Source of the DNA: Candidatus Peribacteraceae bacterium
GTDB lineage: Bacteria; Patescibacteriota; Gracilibacteria; Peribacterales; Peribacteraceae
NCBI GenBank assembly: GCA_018061525.1
Contig: JAGOUB010000006.1
Location: 1-17,751 of the forward strand
Length of the DNA stretch: 17,751 nucleotides
Direction of reading: 5' to 3'
The translations under genes were made by a program, and so were the position numbers. The notes beneath the pieces were generated by a model. That model was not told the origin of the DNA, made no database searches, and worked only from the letters and a program-made list of their open reading frames with translations. Positions 1 through 6,719 of this stretch are shown here, piece after piece. Positions within the stretch are counted from its first letter, which is position 1. Every line of letters starts with the position of its first letter.

Positions 1-329
1 CCCATCTCCTTGGCAGTACAGACCGCGGCCTCAAACCAGGCGTTGGCGGGCACATCGGAGAAGCAGAGGCGGTCATCGGACTCCTTCAGGCGCGCGGCGC
101 GGAAGAGCAGCTGGAGGAACTCGGCGCGGTTGACCGGCTTGCGCGGGCCGTAGCTGCCGTCGGCGTAGCCGTTCACGATCGCCTGGAGCGTCAGTCCTTC
201 CACGGCGCCTTGGTAGAGGCTGCCGTCCGGCACGTCGGTGAAGAGCGCAGCCGAAGCCGGCGCCACCAAGGCCAGGGAGACGAGCGCACCGGCGAGACCG
301 CGGGCGGCGAGACGGAAGGAGTGGGTCAT
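1..329 (-). CDS. SLH-domain surface protein, N-terminal part (runs off window edge)
   Basis: The frame reads from an ATG at 329 and is still open at base 1, so only about 109 N-terminal residues are visible. Residues 1-27 form a signal peptide: a short basic start (MTHSFRLAARG), a hydrophobic stretch and a cleavage site of the ASA|A type. A full S-layer homology repeat follows, with FTDVPDG, a GYADGSYGP motif and the NRAEF motif. A second repeat begins at CFSDVPANAWF. SLH repeats usually bind secondary cell-wall polysaccharide and anchor exported proteins to the envelope. What this protein carries after the repeats lies outside the window. The start is supported by a promoter just upstream at 347-375; there is no Shine-Dalgarno sequence. 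It lies codirectionally downstream of riboflavin synthase with an 85-base gap. Confidence 0.85.
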   Translation of the reverse strand, partial: MTHSFRLAARGLAGALVSLALVAPASAALFTDVPDGSLYQGAVEGLTLQAIVNGYADGSYGPRKPVNRAEFLQLLFRAARLKESDDRLCFSDVPANAWFEAAVCTAKEM

Positions 330-346
330 AAAGGAGGGGTACCCGC

Positions 347-375
347 AGAATACGTTGAACATATTTCGTGTTCAA
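347..375 (-). promoter_or_regulatory. Promoter of the SLH gene
   Basis: On the minus strand TTGAAC (370-375) and TATTCT (347-352) are separated by exactly 17 bases. The -10 box ends 17 bases before the ATG at 329, predicting a 5' leader of only about 10 bases. The match is by eye. Confidence 0.6.
355..375. promoter_or_regulatory. Operator-like dyad over the SLH promoter
   Basis: A perfect inverted repeat TTGAACA-(7)-TGTTCAA spans 355-361 and 369-375. It covers the -35 box and most of the spacer of the SLH promoter, where a repressor could block RNA polymerase. The GAAC/GTTC half-sites recall Gram-positive LexA boxes, but the spacing is too wide for that. No regulator is identified. Confidence 0.4.
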
Positions 376-414
376 TCGATGGGCCTTGCGAGCCGGCCGG
401 GCTCACGTCCCCTC

Positions 415-1002
415 TTACTTCATGGTTTCCAACAGGCGCCGCAATCCGCGCATCATCACGTCGGTCTCGATGTTGATGGGGTCGCCGGGCTTGAGGACGC
501 CGAGCGTGGTCACTTCTAGCGTGTGCGGGATGAGCGCGATGGTGCAGAGGTCGCCCTCGATGGCGGCGACAGTGAGCGACACGCCGTCCAGCGCGATAGA
601 GCCCTTGGGCACCACCGCCGGCACGAGCGCGGCAGGCACCTTCACGATCAACTTCCAGCCTTGGCCGGGACCAAAATCGCGATTATCGACGATCTCGCCC
701 ACGCCCTCGACGTGGCCTTGGACGACATGCCCCTCAAAACGGCTGCCAGCGAGCATGGAACGCTCCAGATTCACGTTGTCACCCGCCTTCAGGCGGCCGA
801 GCGAGGTCTTGGCGAAGGTTTCGGGGACGACGTCGAAGCCGATGGAAGCGTCTGAAATGCGCACGGCGGACAAACAGGCGCCGGCGACGGCGATGCTGGC
901 TCCCACGGCCACTTCCGTGAAAAACTCGGGCCTCTCTATAAGGAGGGAGTGGTCGGTCCGCTCGAGGACCTTGGCGGCGGTTTCGATGATTCCGGTAAAC
1001 AT
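415..1002 (-). CDS. ribE: Riboflavin synthase, alpha subunit
   Basis: A 195-residue protein that dismutates two 6,7-dimethyl-8-ribityllumazine molecules into riboflavin and a pyrimidinedione, the last step of vitamin B2 synthesis, in the cytoplasm. It begins with the family hallmark MFTGIIE and has two lumazine-binding barrels. The N-terminal barrel keeps the active-site Cys at about residue 43 (AGACLS, where NGVCLT is usual) and the FEGHVVQGHVEG segment. The C-terminal barrel has KGSIALDGVSLTV, IPHTLEVTTL and PGDPINIETD. Length is normal for the family. The frame is open well upstream, but ATG at 1002 is chosen because MFTGIIE is the conserved start and a -10 box lies six bases before it. 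No other rib genes are in the window, and I see no FMN riboswitch. Confidence 0.95.
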   Translation of the reverse strand: MFTGIIETAAKVLERTDHSLLIERPEFFTEVAVGASIAVAGACLSAVRISDASIGFDVVPETFAKTSLGRLKAGDNVNLERSMLAGSRFEGHVVQGHVEGVGEIVDNRDFGPGQGWKLIVKVPAALVPAVVPKGSIALDGVSLTVAAIEGDLCTIALIPHTLEVTTLGVLKPGDPINIETDVMMRGLRRLLETMK

Positions 1003-1008
1003 GGGCAG

Positions 1009-1014
1009 AGTATA
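1009..1014 (-). promoter_or_regulatory. -10 element of ribE (leaderless type)
   Basis: TATACT on the minus strand ends six bases before the ribE ATG, so transcription would begin at or next to the start codon. No -35 hexamer is visible at the normal distance, because that position lies in the G-rich arm of the hairpin at 1028-1052. Confidence 0.5.
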
Positions 1015-1027
1015 CAGCACGATGAAC

Positions 1028-1052
1028 GGACCCCCTCCTGCGGAGGGGGTCC
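1028..1052 (-). terminator. Perfect 11-bp hairpin between the unknown gene and ribE
   Basis: GGACCCCCTCC (1028-1038) pairs perfectly with GGAGGGGGTCC (1042-1052) around a three-base loop. It begins 24 bases after the stop codon of the upstream minus-strand gene and lies just before ribE. This is where a terminator separating the two genes would sit, but no T-tract follows on either strand. It may be a U-less terminator, an mRNA-stabilising hairpin or an attenuator. Confidence 0.45.
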
Positions 1053-1076
1053 TGACGGCTGTCTCCACAGCCAGAC

Positions 1077-1652
1077 TCATTCTTCGTCGTTTTTGTCGCC
1101 GTAGGCCGCTTCTTGGGCCAGTTCGGCAGGGGTCAGGAGGTGGACCGTGCAGCCCAGGCGATCGAGGGCCTCCTTGGCCAGATTGAGGAGCGCCAAGCGC
1201 TGGCGACCATCCGTGAGTAGTTCCGGCGCATCGTCCGCGACAGGCGACAGGTCCTCTGGGATGGGGAGGCGCAAGAAGTCGCTCACAGCCTGGATGGCCA
1301 AGTCGTAGGCCAGTCGCCGCAGCGTCTTGCGACGTTCCCAATCGCTCTTCATCTCGGCGACCATTTCGGCCGGTAGCAGACGGGCCAGCGCATCGCCCGC
1401 CAGTAGATCGAGGGGCAGGGGTGCGGCCTGTACGACTGCCACGATGGATGCGAAGCCGATGTCCACGGTCTCCTCGGTCACCAGCGAGCTGGATAGGGCG
1501 TCGGGTTCGGCCATGGTGGGGTCGCCGCGGCCGGAGGCCGTCAGGACAGCGTGGATCGTCGACTCCAGTCGGTCGCGCAGGCGGAGGAGCAGGCGCTCCA
1601 TGCTGATGGGCGTGCGCACGAAGTCGTCCCAGCGAGACACTAGATCGGACAT
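1077..1652 (-). CDS. Hypothetical protein, 191 residues
   Basis: I do not recognise this protein. It is a soluble, mostly helical, acidic protein with no signal peptide or membrane segment. The N-terminal half is leucine- and arginine-rich (SMERLLLRLRDRLEST); the middle has a hydrophobic stretch, VVQAAPLPLDLLAGDALARLL. The C-terminus is acidic and ends GDKNDEE. The start at 1652 (MSDLVSR) is preferred over upstream ATGs because GGAG lies about six bases before it, one of the few Shine-Dalgarno-like matches in the window, and a strong promoter lies about 80 bases upstream. It is transcribed away from uvrA across a shared intergenic region and is followed by a hairpin before ribE. The gene call is firm from codon usage and context; the function is unknown. 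Confidence 0.7.
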   Translation of the reverse strand: MSDLVSRWDDFVRTPISMERLLLRLRDRLESTIHAVLTASGRGDPTMAEPDALSSSLVTEETVDIGFASIVAVVQAAPLPLDLLAGDALARLLPAEMVAEMKSDWERRKTLRRLAYDLAIQAVSDFLRLPIPEDLSPVADDAPELLTDGRQRLALLNLAKEALDRLGCTVHLLTPAELAQEAAYGDKNDEE

Positions 1653-1731
1653 TACCGTCTCCGTGAATGAGCGGGTGCAGCTCCCGTTCATCACCATTCG
1701 ACATCGGAACTCCAAGGCAAGCTGCTTTTTT

Positions 1732-1760
1732 ATTTTAAAATAGAACATCCATTCCATCAA
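1732..1760 (-). promoter_or_regulatory. Promoter of the 191-residue unknown gene
   Basis: TTGATG (1755-1760) and TAAAAT (1732-1737) on the minus strand are separated by 17 bases, in a strikingly AT-rich patch for this DNA. The predicted start of transcription near 1725 gives a leader of about 70 bases, unlike the leaderless pattern elsewhere in the window. Confidence 0.6.
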
Positions 1761-1828
1761 TATCCGGCCTCATCAGGCACAGGGTCATACGAGCGACCGC
1801 CATTCGGCAGTATCTGCCCCTTAAACCC

Positions 1829-1855
1829 TGGACAAAACTCTTCGGAATCTATACG
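1829..1855 (+). promoter_or_regulatory. Possible uvrA promoter
   Basis: TGGACA (1829-1834) and TATACG (1850-1855) are separated by 15 bases, shorter than ideal. The leader to the uvrA ATG would be about 50 bases. No SOS-type box was found. Weak, by eye. Confidence 0.3.
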
Positions 1856-1914
1856 CTTCCAGGCGCGCCCGGCGAGACGCCGCGGCCGTTTTTCGTGTTC
1901 CCCAAATCCCGTTT

Positions 1915-4791
1915 ATGGACAAAATCGTCGTTCGCGGTGCCAAGATGCACAATCTCCAAAACATCGACGTCACCATTCCCCGCGGCAAGCTGACCGTCTT
2001 CACCGGCGTGTCCGGTTCGGGCAAGTCGTCGCTAGCCTTCGACACCATCTTCGCCGAGGGCCAGCGCCGCTACGTCGAGAGCCTCTCGGCCTACGCCCGC
2101 CAGTTCATCGCCCAGATGGAGAAGCCCGACGTGGATTCCATCGAGGGACTGAGCCCCGCCATCTCCATCGACCAGAAGACCGCGCCCCGCAATCCCCGCT
2201 CGACGGTGGGCACGGTCACCGAGATCTACGACTACATGCGCCTGCTCTGGGCCAAGGTGGGCAAGGTCCACTGCCCCGAGTGCGGCAAGCCGCTGAAGCG
2301 CCAGACCTCCAGCGAGATCGTCGAGACCATCAGTAAGATGCCCGACGGCAAAAAGATCTACCTGCTGGCCCCGCTCGTGGACGGCCGCAAGGGCGAGCAC
2401 CAGAAGATCATCGACAGCATCCGCCGCGAAGGCTTCGTGCGCATGCGCATCGACGGCAAGGTGGTGACGGTGGATGAGGAAGTGGCGCTGGACCCCAAGA
2501 AGGCCCACACGATCGAGATCGTGGTGGACCGCTTGGCGGTGAAGGATCTGGCCACCAAAGATGGTGGCGTGAACCCCAACCGCACCCGCCTGGCCGACTC
2601 GGTCGAGCTGGCGCTGCGCAAGGGCGAGGGCCGCATGCTCGTGCTCGACGCCGACAGCGACGAGGCGCTGCGCTTCTCGCAGAACTTCGTCTGCTTCGAC
2701 CATCCGCAGACGAGCATCGCCGAGATCGAACCGCGCAGCTTCTCGTTCAACTCGCCCCACGGCGCCTGCGGCACCTGCCACGGACTCGGCTCGCTCCTGC
2801 GCGTGGACGAGGACGCGATCATCCCCAACAAGAACCTGACGCTCAACGAGGGCGCCATCCATCCTTGGGCCACCTCGGCCAGCCGCATGGGCTTCATGAT
2901 GCAACTCCTGCAGGCGCTGGCAAAGGAGGTCGGATTCGGCATGGATGTCCCCTGGAAGGACCTCAAGCCCGAGCAGCAGCGCATCATCCTGCATGGCTAC
3001 CCGCACCCGCTCTCCATCGAGGTGGGCAGCCGCAGCTTCGAGGGCTCGTACAAGACGACCTATGAGGGCGTGATCCCCAACCTGGAGCGCCGCCACAGCG
3101 AGACCGACAGCAGCTACGTGCGCCAGCAGATCGAGGAGTACATGCTCGAACTGCCGTGCGGCGATTGCGGCGGCCAGCGCCTGAAGAAGGAGGTGCTCGG
3201 CGTGACGGTGGGCGACAAGAACATCGTTGATGCCACCGCCTTCAGCGTGATCCAGCTGCACGAGTTCTTCACCGCCCTGCTGCCGGAGACAAAGGGCAAG
3301 CAGAGTCTCTCGAGCTACGAGTTTACGATCGTGAAGAAGGTATTGCAGGAAATCCTGGCGCGCCTCGACTTCTTGGAGAACGTGGGCCTCACCTACCTGA
3401 CGCTCTCGCGCTCGGCCTCCACGCTCTCGGGCGGCGAAGCGCAGCGCATTCGCCTGGCCACGCAGATCGGCTCGGCGCTGCAGGGCGTGCTCTACGTGCT
3501 GGATGAGCCGAGCATCGGTCTGCACCAGCGCGACAACTCGCGCCTGATCGGCACACTGACCAACCTGCGCGACCTCGGCAACACCGTCCTGGTGGTAGAG
3601 CATGATGAGGAGACGATGATGGCCGCGGACCACCTGATCGAAATCGGTCCCGGGGCCGGCAAGTACGGCGGCACGATCGTCGCCCAGGGTTCACCGCAGG
3701 AGCTCATCAAAGAGTCCAAGTCGGTGACGGCCCAGTACCTCAGCGGCAAGAAGGCCATCGTCCCGCCGAAGAAGCGCCGCGAGGGCAACGGCAAGACGAT
3801 CGAGATCAAGGACGCGCACCACCACAACCTGCGCCATGTCGACGTGTCACTGCCGCTCGGCACCTTCATCGGCATCTCGGGAGTGTCCGGCTCGGGCAAG
3901 TCGTCGCTCATCCACGGCATCTTGGCGCCGGAGCTGCTGCGCGTGCTCAACAAGGCGCACACCAAGCCGCAGGACGTCGGTTCCATCGACGGCCTTGAGG
4001 CCCTCGACAAAGCAATCGTGATCGACCAATCCCCGATCGGCCGCACGCCGCGCTCCAATCCCGCCACCTACACCGGCATCTTTACCGACATCCGCGACCT
4101 GTTCGCCGGCACGCCCGAGGCCAAGCTGCGCGGCTACTCGCCGGGACGCTTCTCCTTCAACGTAAAGGGCGGCCGCTGCGAGGAGTGCGAGGGCGACGGC
4201 TCCAAGCGCATCGAGATGCATTTCCTGCCCGACGTGTTCGTGACCTGCGAGGTCTGCGTGGGCAAGCGCTACAACCGCGAGACACTTGAGGTGACCTACA
4301 AGGGCAAGACCATCGCCGAGGCGCTCGACATGACGGTGCTAGATGCGTGCAGCTTCTTCGCCGCCATCCCGGTGCTCCAGAAGAAGCTCCAGACGCTCTC
4401 GGACGTGGGCCTCGGCTACCTGCGCCTGGGCCAGAGCGCGACCACGCTCTCCGGCGGCGAGGCCCAGCGCGTGAAGCTGGCGACCGAGCTGCTCAAGCGC
4501 GCCACCGGCTCGACCTTCTACATCTTGGATGAGCCGACGACGGGACTGCACTTCGACGATATCCAGCTGCTGCTCGACGTGCTGCAGCGCTTGGTGGACA
4601 AGGGCAACACCGTGCTCGTGATCGAGCACAACCTCGACGTGCTCAAGTCGGTGGACCACATCGTGGACATCGGCCCCGAGGGCGGCGACGAAGGCGGCGA
4701 GGTGGTGGCCGTGGGCACGCCCGAGATGATCGCGGCGAGCGAGCGCAGCCACACCGGCCGCTACCTGAAGGACATGCTGAAGAAAAAGTAA
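1915..4791 (+). CDS. uvrA: Excinuclease ABC subunit UvrA
   Basis: A 958-residue DNA-damage sensor of nucleotide excision repair: a dimeric ABC-class ATPase that finds bulky lesions with UvrB and loads UvrB for incision by UvrC. Two ATPase modules are complete. Module I has Walker A at residues 31-39 (GVSGSGKSS) and signature LSGGEAQ at 504-510. Module II has Walker A at 656-664 and signature LSGGE at 845-849. Zinc site 1 is C260-x2-H263 with C285-x2-C288; zinc site 2 is C755, C758, C778 and C781 around the MHFLPDV segment. Length is normal. ATG at 1915 begins the conserved MDKIVVRGAKMHNLQNIDV-like start; no Shine-Dalgarno sequence precedes it. uvrB and uvrC are not in the window. Confidence 0.98.
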   Translation: MDKIVVRGAKMHNLQNIDVTIPRGKLTVFTGVSGSGKSSLAFDTIFAEGQRRYVESLSAYARQFIAQMEKPDVDSIEGLSPAISIDQKTAPRNPRSTVGTVTEIYDYMRLLWAKVGKVHCPECGKPLKRQTSSEIVETISKMPDGKKIYLLAPLVDGRKGEHQKIIDSIRREGFVRMRIDGKVVTVDEEVALDPKKAHTIEIVVDRLAVKDLATKDGGVNPNRTRLADSVELALRKGEGRMLVLDADSDEALRFSQNFVCFDHPQTSIAEIEPRSFSFNSPHGACGTCHGLGSLLRVDEDAIIPNKNLTLNEGAIHPWATSASRMGFMMQLLQALAKEVGFGMDVPWKDLKPEQQRIILHGYPHPLSIEVGSRSFEGSYKTTYEGVIPNLERRHSETDSSYVRQQIEEYMLELPCGDCGGQRLKKEVLGVTVGDKNIVDATAFSVIQLHEFFTALLPETKGKQSLSSYEFTIVKKVLQEILARLDFLENVGLTYLTLSRSASTLSGGEAQRIRLATQIGSALQGVLYVLDEPSIGLHQRDNSRLIGTLTNLRDLGNTVLVVEHDEETMMAADHLIEIGPGAGKYGGTIVAQGSPQELIKESKSVTAQYLSGKKAIVPPKKRREGNGKTIEIKDAHHHNLRHVDVSLPLGTFIGISGVSGSGKSSLIHGILAPELLRVLNKAHTKPQDVGSIDGLEALDKAIVIDQSPIGRTPRSNPATYTGIFTDIRDLFAGTPEAKLRGYSPGRFSFNVKGGRCEECEGDGSKRIEMHFLPDVFVTCEVCVGKRYNRETLEVTYKGKTIAEALDMTVLDACSFFAAIPVLQKKLQTLSDVGLGYLRLGQSATTLSGGEAQRVKLATELLKRATGSTFYILDEPTTGLHFDDIQLLLDVLQRLVDKGNTVLVIEHNLDVLKSVDHIVDIGPEGGDEGGEVVAVGTPEMIAASERSHTGRYLKDMLKKK

Positions 4792-4798
4792 TCGTCCC

Positions 4799-4810
4799 GG
4801 CGGATCCGCC
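4799..4810. repeat. 12-base perfect palindrome after uvrA
   Basis: GGCGGATCCGCC lies seven bases after the uvrA stop codon. It has no loop and no T-tract, so it is a poor intrinsic terminator; it could be a protein-binding site or chance. Confidence 0.3.
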
Positions 4811-4849
4811 ATTGCACCACAGGGAAGGGCCCGGCGCACCACGAAGGCG

Positions 4850-4878
4850 TTGCCGGCTCTTCCCCGCGCGGACATGCT
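4850..4878 (+). promoter_or_regulatory. Leaderless-type promoter of the lipoprotein gene
   Basis: TTGCCG (4850-4855), a 17-base spacer and CATGCT (4873-4878), ending six bases before the ATG at 4885. The -10 match is modest, but the spacing repeats that of other promoters here. Confidence 0.4.
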
Positions 4879-4884
4879 GGCCGT

Positions 4885-5217
4885 ATGCAGCCCTCCCGCT
4901 CCAAGACACTCGCCCTCTGGTCCGCCGTCGCGGCCATGACTATGGCCCTCGCCGCCTGTTCGGCCGGCGAACCCGCCCCGACCAACAACCGCCGCATGCC
5001 GCCGACCACGGCCCGCTCCGCTTCGTCGCGCGCAGCCGTGAAGCCCGCGAGCTCGAGCCAGCCCGCCCGCCGCCCCACCGCCGACCGTGAGTCGGCCCCG
5101 AAGGTCTCGGTGCAGGCCCCCAAGTCCAGCAGCTCCTCAAAGAGGACGACGAGCTCGAAGCGCAGCGCAGCGCCCAAGAAGCCCGCGCCCAAGACCACGT
5201 CGGCTACCGGCGCCTAA
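4885..5217 (+). CDS. Small lipoprotein with a Ser/Pro/Lys/Ala-rich tail
   Basis: A 110-residue predicted lipoprotein. Residues 1-25 are a type II signal peptide with a clear lipobox, LAAC, at Cys25: a basic start (MQPSRSK), a hydrophobic core and ALAAC|SAG. After the cysteine the chain is low-complexity, rich in Ser, Pro, Ala and basic residues (SSSSSKRTTSSKR, KKPAPK), with no folded domain visible. Such tails often act as flexible spacers or wall-binding, positively charged linkers. The specific function is unknown. A leaderless-type promoter ends six bases before this ATG, and the next gene begins seven bases after the stop, suggesting a two-gene unit. Confidence 0.7.
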   Translation: MQPSRSKTLALWSAVAAMTMALAACSAGEPAPTNNRRMPPTTARSASSRAAVKPASSSQPARRPTADRESAPKVSVQAPKSSSSSKRTTSSKRSAAPKKPAPKTTSATGA

Positions 5218-5224
5218 GCAACCG

Positions 5225-5602
5225 ATGGTGAATCGCGCCCTCTTGGCCGTCGCCGCGGTGGCCCTGACGGCTGGTTTGGCGATGGGCGGATTGGCCGTGA
5301 CCGGGCAGTTGCCGTACGGCGAAACCGAGAGCGACGATGAGTCGTTTGTGCCCAAGGCCTTCGTGATCGACGAGGCAGGCTTCGCCGTGACCGGCGACGC
5401 CGAGTTCGACCGTTGCTTCCGCGCGGCCTACGGCGGCACCGACGGACAGGGCAGGCCGGCGAAGAATTCGGGCGAGTGCGCCAGTCACCACTTGGGCGAC
5501 CGCTGGTTCCTGCCGGGCACGGGCCTGATGTTCGGCTACGAGGCCAATAGAGGCGACTACGATCTGCCGACGGACTTCTACCTAAAGCGGCAGCCGCTCT
5601 GA
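5225..5602 (+). CDS. Small exported or membrane-anchored hypothetical protein
   Basis: A 125-residue protein of unknown family. Residues 1-27 are a signal peptide or single membrane anchor (MVNRALLAVAAVALTAGLAMG, then GLAV). The remaining chain is acidic (GETESDDESF), with two cysteines (FDRCFRA and GECASHH) that could form a disulfide outside the cell, and aromatic segments (DRWFLPGTGLMFGYE). ATG at 5225 is chosen over upstream ATGs in the same frame because it gives the exported N-terminus and avoids overlap with the lipoprotein gene. It starts seven bases after that gene's stop and is probably cotranscribed. There is no Shine-Dalgarno sequence. Confidence 0.65.
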   Translation: MVNRALLAVAAVALTAGLAMGGLAVTGQLPYGETESDDESFVPKAFVIDEAGFAVTGDAEFDRCFRAAYGGTDGQGRPAKNSGECASHHLGDRWFLPGTGLMFGYEANRGDYDLPTDFYLKRQPL

Positions 5603-5639
5603 CGGGGCGACAAGCGGGGCGTCCCATGGCGCCGTCAGT

Positions 5640-5667
5640 TTGCGGCGCGCGCCGGCGGCAGTAGAGT
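5640..5667 (+). promoter_or_regulatory. Possible promoter of the metallophosphoesterase gene
   Basis: TTGCGG (5640-5645), a 16-base spacer and TAGAGT (5662-5667) would give a leader of about 20 bases to the ATG at 5694. Moderate match by eye. Confidence 0.35.
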
Positions 5668-5693
5668 GCGCCTCACACTGCGCCTCCCGCGAC

Positions 5694-6677
5694 ATGTTCC
5701 TCCTTGAACCGTCCGTCTTCGGCTGGGATCTCCTGTTGGTCATCGCCATGACGGCGCCGGCGGCAGTGGCCCTGCTGTGCCACTTCTGGATTAAGCAGCA
5801 CCCCAAGAGCCGCTGGTGGTCGCGCCTGCCGCTGCGCCTGATCGGCTTGGTCTGCGCGCTCTGCACGCTCTGCGTGGCCTACGGCTCGTTCATCGAGCCG
5901 CAGATCATCGTCGTCAGCCGCTACCAGGTCCCCTTCCCCACGCAGAAACCTCTCAAGATCGCTCTGCTCTCCGACCTGCATGTCGGCCCCTACAAGGGCG
6001 CGGCCTTCGTGCGGCGCTTGGTGGACGAGACGAACGCGCAGCTCCCGGACATGGTACTCATCGCCGGTGACCTGATCGCCGACGAGACGAGTGACCTCTC
6101 GGGCCTGGCGCCGCTGCAGGCGCTCTCGGCGCCGCTCGGCGTCTTTGCCGTGACTGGCAACCACGACGCCGGCCGCTTCATGCAGCTGGACATGGTCACC
6201 CCGCTGGCGCGCTCGGACCGCAGCGACGCCGTCTCGGAGACGCTCGAATCGCTCGGCCTGCGCGTGCTGCGCAACGAGAACGTGACCGTGCGCCTGGGCG
6301 ACGAATCAATCTCGATCGCCGGCGTGGACGACATTTGGTCGGGCCACAGCAGCCTGGACCGCGCGCTGGCCGGCGTACCGGCGGAACGGCCGCTCATCTT
6401 GCTGGCGCACCAGCCCGACGTGATCCTCGACACTCTGAGCGCCCGCGCCGACCTGGTGGCGACCGGGCACACGCATGGCGGGCAGATCCGCCTGCCGTGG
6501 TACGGGGCGTTCGGCCCCATGCCCAGCCGCATCGGCCGGCAGTACGACCAGGGCGTGTTCACGGTTGGCAACGACACCGAGCTGGCGATCTCGCGGGGCG
6601 CCGGCGAATCGATCCTGCGTTCGCGGTTCTTCGCCTGGCCGGAGGTGATGCTGCTCCAGACGACCCCTCGCCCCTAA
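5694..6677 (+). CDS. Membrane-anchored calcineurin-like metallophosphoesterase (YkuE/YaeI type)
   Basis: A 327-residue protein with two N-terminal hydrophobic segments (about 9-29 and 46-66) and a binuclear metallophosphoesterase domain. The metal-binding motifs are in family order: SDLH at 93-96, GDL at 125-127, GNHD at 155-158, H239 in AHQPD, and GHTHGGQ at 258-264. The GHTHGGQIRLP segment is typical of the YkuE/YaeI group, some of which act on UDP-2,3-diacylglucosamine or other phospho-esters. The substrate here cannot be told, and nothing else in the window points to lipid A synthesis. The frame is open from an ATG at 5640, but 5694 is preferred because it begins the hydrophobic segment directly and a candidate promoter overlaps the longer form. 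Confidence 0.88.
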   Translation: MFLLEPSVFGWDLLLVIAMTAPAAVALLCHFWIKQHPKSRWWSRLPLRLIGLVCALCTLCVAYGSFIEPQIIVVSRYQVPFPTQKPLKIALLSDLHVGPYKGAAFVRRLVDETNAQLPDMVLIAGDLIADETSDLSGLAPLQALSAPLGVFAVTGNHDAGRFMQLDMVTPLARSDRSDAVSETLESLGLRVLRNENVTVRLGDESISIAGVDDIWSGHSSLDRALAGVPAERPLILLAHQPDVILDTLSARADLVATGHTHGGQIRLPWYGAFGPMPSRIGRQYDQGVFTVGNDTELAISRGAGESILRSRFFAWPEVMLLQTTPRP

Positions 6678-6681
6678 AGCG

Positions 6682-6711
6682 TTGAGTAAAGAGGCCTTAG
6701 GCAGGTAGAAT
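6682..6711 (+). promoter_or_regulatory. Leaderless-type promoter of the rel-EamA gene
   Basis: TTGAGT (6682-6687), an 18-base spacer and TAGAAT (6706-6711). The -10 box ends eight bases before the ATG at 6720, so the transcript would start within a base or two of the start codon. It lies in the 42-base gap after the phosphoesterase gene. Confidence 0.6.
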
Positions 6712-6719
6712 GTGTAATC

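Noticed and set aside
355..375. LexA/SOS box
   Set aside because: The half-sites GAAC and GTTC are nine bases apart, not four as in the Gram-positive LexA consensus.
1003..1704. Upstream extension of riboflavin synthase to 429 residues
   Set aside because: The extension overlaps the unknown gene at 1077-1652 in another frame and is Arg/Pro-rich; MFTGIIE at 1002 is the conserved start.
2032..3633. 533-codon open frame antisense to uvrA
   Set aside because: Same kind of shadow; uvrA is unmistakable on the plus strand.
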